A stretch of DNA of 29,834 nt from Spirochaeta sp. GTDB taxonomy: Bacteria; Spirochaetota; Spirochaetia; DSM-27196; Alkalispirochaetaceae. The stretch is from NCBI GenBank assembly GCA_027859055.1, contig JAQIBO010000022.1, positions 1 through 29,834 on the forward strand, written 5' to 3'. The translations under genes and the position numbers were made by a program. This document shows positions 1 to 6,946 of the stretch, in pieces (positions within the stretch are counted from its first letter, which is position 1; each line of letters begins with the position of its first letter). The notes beneath the pieces were generated by a model that ran no database searches, was not told the origin of the DNA, and saw nothing but the letters and a program-made list of their open reading frames with translations.

Positions 1-179
1 CTTCGGGCAGCTTCCTGTACGGCGTCCTTGCGAATCTGATCCGCCTCGGCCTTGGCACGGTCAACCCGTTCTTTGGCCTGTTTTTCAGCGGATTCAACGA
101 TGCGCTTGGCTCGCTGTTCCGCTTCCTTGACACCCTCGTCGTGAATCTTGGTAATTATATCCTGCAGTTGCGTATCCAT
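1..179 (-). CDS. atpE: V-type ATP synthase subunit E (N-terminal part, cut by window edge)
   Basis: Only the first 59 codons are visible, because the gene runs off the left edge. The protein begins MDTQLQDIITKIHDEG and continues as an alanine/lysine/glutamate-rich helix. This is the typical N-terminus of the V/A-type ATPase peripheral-stalk subunit E, which links the catalytic A3B3 head to the membrane stator. The ATG is at 179, preceded by an AAAGGA Shine-Dalgarno sequence. A separate candidate promoter lies just upstream, so this probably opens a V-ATPase operon continuing beyond the window. Spirochaetes typically carry V-type ATPases. Long charged helices are low in information, so an F-type b or FliH-like stalk protein is the alternative; the opening residues favour subunit E. 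Confidence 0.72.
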   Translation of the reverse strand, partial: MDTQLQDIITKIHDEGVKEAEQRAKRIVESAEKQAKERVDRAKAEADQIRKDAVQEAAR

Positions 180-216
180 GCACGGTCCTTTATCTGGTTA
201 TTCCCGAGTTTCTCTT

Positions 217-246
217 ATTGTACAGTCAACTCTCTCGACGACACAA
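217..246 (-). promoter_or_regulatory. Candidate sigma-70 promoter for the V-ATPase operon
   Basis: On the minus strand, TTGTGT (241-246) is followed after 18 bp by TACAAT (217-222), within the 78-bp gap before atpE. The predicted start of transcription leaves a leader of roughly 30 nt containing the AAAGGA ribosome-binding site. A TTGACT sits between the two hexamers but has no good partner downstream. By-eye match only. Confidence 0.45.
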
Positions 247-257
247 GGGTGATGCGG

Positions 258-650
258 TCAATTCAGAGAGAGGTCGCCGATAATTTTGAACAGGTCGCCA
301 TCACGGACGATCTCCAGGGTTCGATCAGGAAAGTACTCCGGGAGGAGTTCCTGTATCCGCCGGGCGCTGTACTCGCGCACATTTTCCCGCGTTTCATCAT
401 CGACGTTGCTCAACGTTACCAGCCGAACCTCGATCACGTACCCTTTGCCGTGTTCGCTTCCATAGCCGGCGCTGAACGAGGCACCGACGTTGAATAACCC
501 GTCCTGCTCCTTGTTTTTTACCGTTCCTCGAGGTGGTCGTGATGGATGTAACGGGTACTCTCCGCCCCACCGGTCTTCCAGTTCATCATCGATGCGGTCG
601 AAGAGGTCGCGCAAACGTTCTTCAAACGACTCTACGCCTGAGCTTCTCAT
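258..650 (-). CDS. Conserved-looking small protein of unknown function
   Basis: A 130-residue soluble, acidic protein with no signal peptide and no motif I recognise. The first half is charged (EERLRDLFDRIDDELEDRW). The middle has a glycine-rich stretch (NVGASFSAGYGSEHGKGY) followed by alternating hydrophobic residues that look like beta strands. The tail includes ARRIQELLPEYFPDRTLEIVRDGD. I chose the ATG at 650 because it overlaps the stop of the upstream lipoprotein gene in an ATGA, with a GGAG about 11 bases upstream. An in-frame ATG at 668 would add six residues but has no visible ribosome-binding site. It is the last gene of the murI-rsgA-mutS2 unit before the V-ATPase promoter. Confidence 0.7.
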   Translation of the reverse strand: MRSSGVESFEERLRDLFDRIDDELEDRWGGEYPLHPSRPPRGTVKNKEQDGLFNVGASFSAGYGSEHGKGYVIEVRLVTLSNVDDETRENVREYSARRIQELLPEYFPDRTLEIVRDGDLFKIIGDLSLN

Positions 651-1300
651 TGATCCGTCGTCTCCCATTCAATGCGGATTTGTGCCGGTGTTTCCGTGGA
701 AAGCAACGCACCCATCGGTGCCTGCCAGACGATGCGGCGATCGTCGTCACCCCGGGTGTCCTCGGCGCCGTCGATGCGGGGGAGCTCCATCGCAGTTATC
801 GGTTCCGGGGTGCGAATCGCAACCGAAAACACCTCCCCGTCAAACACTTCCTCGATGAGATCCCGCTGCTGCGGATCGATCCCGTCATCCGGCCCGCCCG
901 AACTGAGGGGAAGCCGGAGCCGGCCGGACTCAAACGAAAGGTCGAGGGGAGAACCGGCAACCCGTCCCCACAGGCCCTGGAGACCGCTCACCGATTCTAC
1001 TCGGTACACGACGTGAACGACGGCACGGTCCGCCTCTTCACGAAGAGTGTACGAGACAAGGGTGACATCTTCGTAGAGAACTGCGGTTTCTTCGGCGTCG
1101 CGGCGGGATACCGGAATCGCCCGCTCCGGGGTTTCATCATCGAAAACGCCGAACTCCCACAGGCCGATCGGCATGCGATAGGTAAGGTCAAGAATGAGCG
1201 CATTCCCATTTCGCAGATCCAGTTCTACCTCGGTAGACAGACACGAGGTGAGCGCAAAAACAACAGCGCTGAGTAGCAAGACACGAAAAACGGGTTTCAC
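647..1300 (-). CDS. Predicted lipoprotein of unknown function
   Basis: A 217-residue protein with a lipoprotein signal peptide: positive start MKPVFR, hydrophobic core, and lipobox LTSC with the lipidated cysteine at residue 20. The mature part is rich in beta-type alternation (ELDLRNGNALILDLTYRM). It contains an acidic stretch DGAEDTRGDDDRR and ends IRIEWETTDQ. I recognise no enzymatic motif, and an envelope role is inference. The start is GTG at 1300, nine bases after the mutS2 stop, with no clear Shine-Dalgarno, which suggests translational coupling. The stop overlaps the next gene by ATGA. Confidence 0.75.
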   Translation of the reverse strand: MKPVFRVLLLSAVVFALTSCLSTEVELDLRNGNALILDLTYRMPIGLWEFGVFDDETPERAIPVSRRDAEETAVLYEDVTLVSYTLREEADRAVVHVVYRVESVSGLQGLWGRVAGSPLDLSFESGRLRLPLSSGGPDDGIDPQQRDLIEEVFDGEVFSVAIRTPEPITAMELPRIDGAEDTRGDDDRRIVWQAPMGALLSTETPAQIRIEWETTDQ

Positions 1301-1309
1301 ACGGCGATA

Positions 1310-3709
1310 CTATCCACTGTCGGAGGAAATCTCAACCATCGTCTTGCCGAATCCGCCGTCTTCCGGCCGGGCAAAGCGGTAAGAGGCGATCTCCGATCGT
1401 TTAGAAAGATAGTCATGCACGCCTTTTTGCAGAACGCCCGTTCCGGTCCCGTGGATTACGGAAAAGGAGTGCAGGTCCTGGAGAAGCGCCTCATCAACCT
1501 GGCGTTCCAACGCCTCCAGCGCCTCATGCAGCCGTTGTCCCCGGATATCGAGCTCGAACGTGGCGCCGCCGCGTCCGCCCCGCCCTTCTGATGAGCTGCC
1601 CCGCGGTTGGTAAAACCGGACGGCGGGACCATTAGTCGGTGGAGTAGGACCATCGCCGGGGGAGCGGGTATCTGCCCGCGTCAGCTCTTCCCGGGGCACC
1701 TGCATACGGAGCGCCCCGAACTGGACCTCAACGCGTTCGACGCGAACGGACTTCACCGTTCCCGTTTTTCCGGTGCGGGCGTGGCGGACGCTCTGTCCCG
1801 CCTCTATCGCCGTGAGTGGCGCCGTTGGACCGACAGGCGCGGAGTTCCGTGAAAGCTGATCGATCTTCTCGCGCTGCCTGTCCCGCTCGCTCTCTATCGA
1901 TTCGAGTTGCTCGTGGGCGCTTCGAATATCTGTACGGTCAAGTTCGGTGCCTCGTTCGCGGAGCCGGCGAACCTCCGCTTCAATCCTTTTGCGCGAGTCG
2001 CGAATCGTCTGTTCAAGCTCCGCAATGGAGCTCTGGCGCAACTCCCGTTCGCGCGTATCGAGCTCCCCTTCCCGCTCAGTGAGAAGCGTCTCCCGCGTCT
2101 GGAAGCGCGCCTCCCGTTCAACCAGGTCCGTTGCCCGGCGCTGAAGCTCATCCTCCTGCACAAGCAGGCGGTTGATTATCTCGGTGACGCTGTTTTCCCG
2201 GTCCCCCGCGTATGCCCGCGCGGCTGCGATGACGGCGGCAGCAACGCCCTGATCCTCGGCGGTTTCGATCGCGTGGCTGGAACCGGGACGTCCCGACACG
2301 ACGCGATACGTCGGTTGGTGCGTGTCCTGGTCAAACGCCATGGAGACGTTGCGAGCGCCCTCGCGGGTATAGCCGTAATGCTTGAGAACGGTCTGGTGCG
2401 TGCTGACCAGAATCGTTGAGCCCCGTTCGATAAGGAAGTCCACGATCGCCATGGAAAGCGCGGCACCCTCGTCCGGATCGGTCCCGCTGCCCAGTTCGTC
2501 AAGGAGCACCAGACTCTCCGGACCGGCATCACGGATGATCGCGGCGAGGCGCCGCATATGGGCGGAGAACGTCGACAGGTTATCGTCGATCGATTGCTCA
2601 TCACCGATATCAACGCCCCAGTACTGGAAGAGCGGCAACGTGCTGTCCGCTTCAACGGGGATCGGGACTGCGCACTGATGGAGCATTGAGAGAAGACCGA
2701 CCGTCTTGATAAGTACCGTTTTGCCGCCGGTGTTGGGGCCGCTGATTACCAGCATGTGCGTGTCGTCCTCAAACGCGACGGACAGAGGGACACAGGCGGC
2801 GCCGAGCAGCGGATGACGCGCTCCCCGCAGGTCCAGGTGATCTCCGACTTCCACGACGACACCGCCTCGTTCCGCCCCCCAGCGCGCGCGGGCGATATAC
2901 CCGTCAACGGTAACAACGGCGTCGTAGAGCGGCCGCAGGAGCGGCAGTTCACGGCGAACGTCGGCGCTCAATTCGCGAAGGACCCGGCGTATTTCCCGGT
3001 GAATCGCGTGGTGCGCCTGAATCAGTTCGTTGTTCAGGTCCACCAGCTGGCGTGGCTCGACGAACAGCGTTTCACCGCTGCCCGAAGACTCGTGGATGAT
3101 GCCGTCAACGCGGCCTTTGAAGTTTGCCGCCAGGGGAAGTACCGTACGACCGTCACGGATCGTCGGCTCTTCACCGCGATAGATCTCGCTATCGGTACGC
3201 ATCATCTCTTCGGCCCGCCGAATGAGGGCGCGGTTGACCCGGCCGATCTCCGATTTGAGGCGCCGCAACTCCGGTATCGCCGCCTCGGAGATCTCGCCGT
3301 CATCGGTGACAAAGGTATTGAGATCCCCGGCGAGCTGGGCAGGAATGGTGACGTCGCGGACGAGGTCGTGCAACACCGGCGCGTCGTCTACGCGACAGAA
3401 CTGGAGGACCGCAGTCGCGTATTCCAGAAAGCGGCGCATTGTGAGCAACGCGTCCGGCTCCAGGACCGCTCCATCCATGGCGATCTCTTCAAAGAGCGGC
3501 GTAATCTCTTCCACCGATCCGGACGGCGTGACGACGCCGGACTCGATTCGCGAAAGGAGCGCCTGAACGTACCGCTTCTGCTCAGCAACGGTGCCCGCGT
3601 CGGTCTCCGGAAGGAGGATCGTGAGTTCGTCGACAGTCCGCGCACATGTCGCGTGCATCGCGATCTGAGCGCGAATTCGATCAAATTCCAGAATCTGTAC
3701 GGCGTTCAT
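1310..3709 (-). CDS. mutS2: Endonuclease MutS2 (ATPase with C-terminal Smr domain)
   Basis: A 799-residue protein, normal for MutS2. It has the MutS core and ATPase, with Walker A GPNTGGKT at 324-331, Walker B LVLLDE at 400-405, the ABC-type signature GSGTDPDEGAA at 407-417, and STHQT soon after. A long charged coiled-coil region follows, then a C-terminal Smr domain with LDIRGQR and HGTGTG. MutS2 lacks the mismatch-recognition domain of MutS. In known relatives it restrains recombination or acts on collided ribosomes and splits them; sequence alone does not decide which. The ATG at 3709 overlaps the rsgA stop by ATGA and matches the family start (MNAVQILEFDRI). A much longer upstream frame is an artefact of reading through rsgA. 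Coupling to rsgA, a ribosome assembly GTPase, fits a ribosome-related role. Confidence 0.95.
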   Translation of the reverse strand: MNAVQILEFDRIRAQIAMHATCARTVDELTILLPETDAGTVAEQKRYVQALLSRIESGVVTPSGSVEEITPLFEEIAMDGAVLEPDALLTMRRFLEYATAVLQFCRVDDAPVLHDLVRDVTIPAQLAGDLNTFVTDDGEISEAAIPELRRLKSEIGRVNRALIRRAEEMMRTDSEIYRGEEPTIRDGRTVLPLAANFKGRVDGIIHESSGSGETLFVEPRQLVDLNNELIQAHHAIHREIRRVLRELSADVRRELPLLRPLYDAVVTVDGYIARARWGAERGGVVVEVGDHLDLRGARHPLLGAACVPLSVAFEDDTHMLVISGPNTGGKTVLIKTVGLLSMLHQCAVPIPVEADSTLPLFQYWGVDIGDEQSIDDNLSTFSAHMRRLAAIIRDAGPESLVLLDELGSGTDPDEGAALSMAIVDFLIERGSTILVSTHQTVLKHYGYTREGARNVSMAFDQDTHQPTYRVVSGRPGSSHAIETAEDQGVAAAVIAAARAYAGDRENSVTEIINRLLVQEDELQRRATDLVEREARFQTRETLLTEREGELDTRERELRQSSIAELEQTIRDSRKRIEAEVRRLRERGTELDRTDIRSAHEQLESIESERDRQREKIDQLSRNSAPVGPTAPLTAIEAGQSVRHARTGKTGTVKSVRVERVEVQFGALRMQVPREELTRADTRSPGDGPTPPTNGPAVRFYQPRGSSSEGRGGRGGATFELDIRGQRLHEALEALERQVDEALLQDLHSFSVIHGTGTGVLQKGVHDYLSKRSEIASYRFARPEDGGFGKTMVEISSDSG

Positions 3710-4674
3710 CGCATTCGCTCCGGCCCGGTTGTGACGATCTGACGGTACGAGTCGTAGCGTTCCGGTGTGATATCTCCGGAGTCGACCGCTGCGAGGACGG
3801 CGCATTCCGGTTCGTGCAGGTGGGTGCAACTCGGCATTCGACAGCTTTGGATGTGGGATCGAAATTCCCGGAATCCCGCGGCAACCTCGGTGATCTCGTA
3901 CTGCGCAAGGGAGTATTCCCGGACCCCCGGCGTGTCGATGCACACGCGCGGAACCGTCCCGGCGCCGGTTGTGGCGATCACCTGTTTTGCCAATGTGGTG
4001 GTGTGACGGCCCCGATCGTAGCGAACGGAGACATCGCCGACGCTCTGCTCCGCTCCGGGAATCAGGCGGTTGATCAGCGATGATTTGCCGACTCCCGATT
4101 GGCCGAACAGAGCGACGGTGGCGCCGTCAATCAGGGATGCAACTGTATCGAGATCTGTTTTGATCTGCGTCGCCGTTTCCGGGACGTCGGCAACGGTGAA
4201 ATACACCTCGTACCCCAGATTCCGCAACACGGCGATATGCCGTTGCGCCGGCGCATCGAGGGAGAGGTCAGCCTTGTTCACGATCACGGCTGCGGTGATC
4301 TCTTCCAGCGTGGCCATGACGAGAACACGGTCGATAAACTGGGAACGATAGCGCGGTTCCTGGGTACTGGTAACGACAAACAGACGGTCAACGTTTGCGG
4401 CAACCGTCTGAACCCTTTGCCGTTTCGGATTCCACCGCGTCACCGCATTTTTCCGCGGACGACGACTGACGATCTGGAGATCTCCATCTCCCGAGCGCGC
4501 CAGTTCCACGATATCTCCCGGGGCGAGTGGATTGTGCTCGTATTGATCGGAATCCAGAATTTTGCCCTTGAGACGCAGGTGTTCGTGAACCTCGGTACCG
4601 GTACCGTCGGAAGAGCGTACCGTGAAGATGTTATTTGCGCCCCACAGCACCGTCGCCTCAAGCTGCTGTTTCAT
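3706..4674 (-). CDS. rsgA: Small ribosomal subunit biogenesis GTPase RsgA
   Basis: A 322-residue circularly permuted GTPase that helps late maturation of the 30S subunit. An N-terminal OB-fold precedes the GTPase, whose motifs run G4 NKAD (133-136), G1 GQSGVGKSS (191-199), RGRHTTT (221-227) and G3 DTPG (247-250). This permuted order is diagnostic. A C-terminal zinc site follows the exact family spacing C-x4-C-x-H-x5-C at C278, C283, H285 and C291. The ATG at 4674 overlaps the murI stop by ATGA, and the rsgA stop overlaps mutS2 in the same way, so murI-rsgA-mutS2 are very likely co-translated. Confidence 0.96.
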   Translation of the reverse strand: MKQQLEATVLWGANNIFTVRSSDGTGTEVHEHLRLKGKILDSDQYEHNPLAPGDIVELARSGDGDLQIVSRRPRKNAVTRWNPKRQRVQTVAANVDRLFVVTSTQEPRYRSQFIDRVLVMATLEEITAAVIVNKADLSLDAPAQRHIAVLRNLGYEVYFTVADVPETATQIKTDLDTVASLIDGATVALFGQSGVGKSSLINRLIPGAEQSVGDVSVRYDRGRHTTTLAKQVIATTGAGTVPRVCIDTPGVREYSLAQYEITEVAAGFREFRSHIQSCRMPSCTHLHEPECAVLAAVDSGDITPERYDSYRQIVTTGPERMR

Positions 4675-5456
4675 CCCGCCGCCATTTCAAGGTGAAGATG
4701 CCGCTGCTCGAAGGGAAGACATGCCAGGGCGTCATCCAACGGTGCGGTGTTCAGGAAGAGCGGTGGTGTGCGGGGGTCTCCCGCAACTGTTATTCCCTTC
4801 GTTTCAATCACCCAGGAAATCCGACGAACCACACCGTCCAGGGAGTCAACAATCTTCCGGTCAGGCCCGAGCAGGCGGGCCAGATCATCCCTGATCCGGA
4901 TGAAGTGGGTACACGCAAGAACGATCGTATCGACAGTGGCGGGTAAAGACGGTTTCACGTCCCGGGTAACGACCTCGGTGATCGCCGAGGTGGAACCGTC
5001 GCAGATGCTTGCTTCCGCCGCGACCACCAGACGAGGGAGTCCAAGCCGCGTGACACGGCACAATCCGCCAAACTGACGGACAAGGTCATCCGTATACGGA
5101 TCGGTTACCGTGTTGGCCGTGGCGAGGACTGCGATGTGGTTGGTTTCTGTTACCGAAACCGCCGGTTTTACCGCCGGCACAACACCGACAACGGGTAATT
5201 CCACATGACGACGCGTTGCCTCAAGTGCGACAACCGATGCGGTATTACACGCCAGAACCACGAGTTCCACCGGATACTGCGTCCGTACCGCCAAAATCAG
5301 GGAAACCACCCGCTCCCGCACCTGATGGGGCGGACGGTTGCCGTAGGGAAAAAACGCCTGGTCGGCCAGGTACAGGACCGGCGTATCGGGGTTTCGACGG
5401 CGAAACTCGTCAAGATACGAAAGGCCCCCGATGCCGGAGTCAAAAAAGAGAATCAT
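4671..5456 (-). CDS. murI: Glutamate racemase
   Basis: A 261-residue cofactor-independent racemase that converts L-glutamate to D-glutamate for peptidoglycan. It shows the Asp/Glu racemase motifs: FDSGIGG at 5-11, ACNTAS with catalytic C70, and ACTHF with catalytic C182. ADQAFFPYGNRP corresponds to the family's ADxxxxPYG segment. The length is typical. The ATG at 5456 lies 15 bases after the stop of the zinc-ribbon gene, with no strong Shine-Dalgarno. Its stop overlaps rsgA by ATGA. Confidence 0.94.
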   Translation of the reverse strand: MILFFDSGIGGLSYLDEFRRRNPDTPVLYLADQAFFPYGNRPPHQVRERVVSLILAVRTQYPVELVVLACNTASVVALEATRRHVELPVVGVVPAVKPAVSVTETNHIAVLATANTVTDPYTDDLVRQFGGLCRVTRLGLPRLVVAAEASICDGSTSAITEVVTRDVKPSLPATVDTIVLACTHFIRIRDDLARLLGPDRKIVDSLDGVVRRISWVIETKGITVAGDPRTPPLFLNTAPLDDALACLPFEQRHLHLEMAAG

Positions 5457-5471
5457 GCGTAATCGTTAGAA

Positions 5472-5771
5472 TCAGGAGAAGAGTGCATCGAAATCGTCAC
5501 GCGCCTTTCCTTCGGCTTTGGGGCCGGGACGCTGTTGCGCCGTGGCATCAGGCGACGCCGCGTTGAGTTTGAAGTAATCGCAGAAATTGGCCCGCTCCTT
5601 GTCAATCACCGCTTCCGGGATCGTTTCCCGACAGTCCCAATGTGCACCGGGTTGGTAAAAGCGGCAGTTTCGGCAGCATCGCACCGGTTGGCGGCACGCG
5701 TCACACTCCAAAGAGCGGCCGACGGGAGCCGCTACAATAAGTTCTGCTCCGCAGTTATAACAGACGGCCAT
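5472..5771 (-). CDS. Small cysteine-rich zinc-ribbon protein
   Basis: A 99-residue protein beginning MAVCYNCGAELIV. It has two cysteine clusters: C4-xx-C7 with C23-xx-C26 (a classic zinc ribbon), then C33-xx-C36, H44, C47 and C64 within CRNCRFYQPGAHWDC and ERANFCDYF. These would suit a second metal site. The tail is disordered and ends RDDFDALFS. The function is unknown to me; similar small proteins occur in spirochaetes as far as I recall. I chose the ATG at 5771, because the 30 residues upstream lack family character and would cover the promoter. No Shine-Dalgarno is visible and the -10 box ends seven bases before the ATG, so the mRNA may be leaderless. It heads the murI-rsgA-mutS2 unit. 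Confidence 0.8.
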   Translation of the reverse strand: MAVCYNCGAELIVAAPVGRSLECDACRQPVRCCRNCRFYQPGAHWDCRETIPEAVIDKERANFCDYFKLNAASPDATAQQRPGPKAEGKARDDFDALFS

Positions 5772-5778
5772 GACGGAA

Positions 5779-5807
5779 AGTGTATCCGCCGTTTCAGGCT
5801 TGTGCAA
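5779..5807 (-). promoter_or_regulatory. Candidate promoter for the zinc-ribbon-murI-rsgA-mutS2 operon
   Basis: On the minus strand, TTGCAC (5802-5807) is followed after 17 bp by TACACT (5779-5784). The -10 ends seven bases before the ATG at 5771, which would put the transcript start at or beside the start codon. The -35 overlaps the -35 of the divergent pentapeptide-gene promoter. Confidence 0.5.
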
Positions 5808-5828
5808 CCAACGTACGGCTCGTACACT
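5800..5828 (+). promoter_or_regulatory. Candidate promoter for the pentapeptide-repeat gene
   Basis: TTGTGC (5800-5805) is followed after 17 bp by TACACT (5823-5828). The predicted start near 5835 gives a leader of about 40 nt to the ATG at 5877. It uses the same -10 hexamer as the divergent promoter, and the two -35 boxes share the near-palindrome TTGTGCAA. Confidence 0.45.
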
Positions 5829-5876
5829 TGGAGTATCGTGTTTTACCGACGGTGTGATCAAACCGATTTGCAGGCG

Positions 5877-6350
5877 ATGCTGTCATCCGAATCCGAGGGC
5901 TCCACGATTATTGAACGGGTGGATTGCCACGGCCGCCATCTTTCCGATCTTGATTTCTCCGGACGCCACCTCCGGTGGGTTCGACTGACCGGGGCCCGAT
6001 TGGAGAACTGCAATTTCGACGGAGCTACCCTGGAATGTGTTTTCGCCGATTTTACGGTTATTGACGGGACCTCGTTTCGGGATGCGTTCATCTTTGAATC
6101 GGTATTTGCCGGGTCACGGATCAACCGCAGTACGTTTGCCGGGACTACGGCGGATCAGTGCAATTTCAACGCGATCCAGTCGACTGAGTGTGATTTCAGT
6201 GATACCTCGCTTCGGGGAAGCCGGTTTATCAATTCCAGAATGACGATGACCAAGTTTATCAACTGCGACCTCCGGCACGCGTTCTTTCAATTCAGTGAGC
6301 GGCACGAAGTATCGTTCAAACACAGTAATAACGACGAGGCGTTCTTTTGA
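5877..6350 (+). CDS. Pentapeptide-repeat protein
   Basis: A 157-residue protein whose body is a run of five-residue repeats with a central L or F every fifth position (for example LSDLDFSGRHLRWVRLTGAR, then NFDGATLECVFADF, then CDFSDTSLRGSRF). This pattern folds as a right-handed quadrilateral beta helix. There is no signal peptide or added domain, so it is probably cytosolic. The known activity of some members (Qnr/MfpA-like gyrase protection) cannot be inferred here. I chose ATG 5877 with a weak CAGGCG before it. A GTG at 5838 is in frame but would fall at the predicted transcription start. The stop overlaps the next gene as TTGA. Confidence 0.82.
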   Translation: MLSSESEGSTIIERVDCHGRHLSDLDFSGRHLRWVRLTGARLENCNFDGATLECVFADFTVIDGTSFRDAFIFESVFAGSRINRSTFAGTTADQCNFNAIQSTECDFSDTSLRGSRFINSRMTMTKFINCDLRHAFFQFSERHEVSFKHSNNDEAFF

Positions 6351-6946
6351 CAGACGAAGGTATCAGAATCATTCCGTATTTTTCTCCGCGGAGCGAAACA
6401 ACGACCTATCTGATTTTTCAACAGGGTGCCCACGAGGCGGCGCTGGTTGATCCAACGCCGCTTGACCATGAACTGTTCACGCTGATCATGCAGAACGAGC
6501 TCACGATCACCCACGTGTTTGTGACGCACCCGGAGCCGTACATGCGCCGCGCCATGAGCACATTGTCCCGGGTCTATGATTTCCTGATCGTCTGTGGCGA
6601 AGAAAACCTCTACGCGTTTGAAAACCGGTGTATCGTTGGTGAGGGTACCGTCGAGATCGGAACGCTCCAGGTGCAGACGATACCGGCGCTCCCCCACTCG
6701 CGGAGCTCGTTCTTTTTTCGTCTTCAGGAAGTTGTCTTCACCGGCTCCATCATTCACGCCGGGACGATCGGTGAAACCGGGAGTGCCTATGCCGAGGCGC
6801 TGCTCATCGCTACGGTGAAGGACTACATCTTCACCATGGACCGGCACACGCTCCTGCTTCCCTCGGTGGGGCCGCCCTCAACTGTCGCTGCCGAGCGTGA
6901 TCTGAGCCCCTATTACCGCGAGGGAGGTCTCTCCCGTGAAGGCTGA
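6347..6946 (+). CDS. Metallo-beta-lactamase-fold protein with degraded active site
   Basis: A 199-residue protein that follows the glyoxalase II/hydrolase pattern in order but lacks most metal ligands. THVFVTHPEPYMRRA (around 55-69) aligns with the THxHxDH loop and keeps only H61. PHSRSS (116-121) aligns with GHTPGS. FTGSIIHAGTIGET (131-144) aligns with FTGDTLFAGSIGRT, with the bridging Asp changed to Ser. LLPSVGPPST near the end aligns with PGHGPxT, with the His changed to Val. It is probably not a metal hydrolase and may have a binding role. It starts with TTG at 6347, overlapping the upstream stop as TTGA, with GAGG six bases before. Its 3' end overlaps rluD by 34 bp. Confidence 0.75.
   Translation: MTDEGIRIIPYFSPRSETTTYLIFQQGAHEAALVDPTPLDHELFTLIMQNELTITHVFVTHPEPYMRRAMSTLSRVYDFLIVCGEENLYAFENRCIVGEGTVEIGTLQVQTIPALPHSRSSFFFRLQEVVFTGSIIHAGTIGETGSAYAEALLIATVKDYIFTMDRHTLLLPSVGPPSTVAAERDLSPYYREGGLSREG

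Noticed and set aside
3710..3943. N-terminal extension of mutS2
   Set aside because: It reads through the 3' part of rsgA out of frame; the ATGA overlap at 3706-3709 and the family start mark the true beginning.
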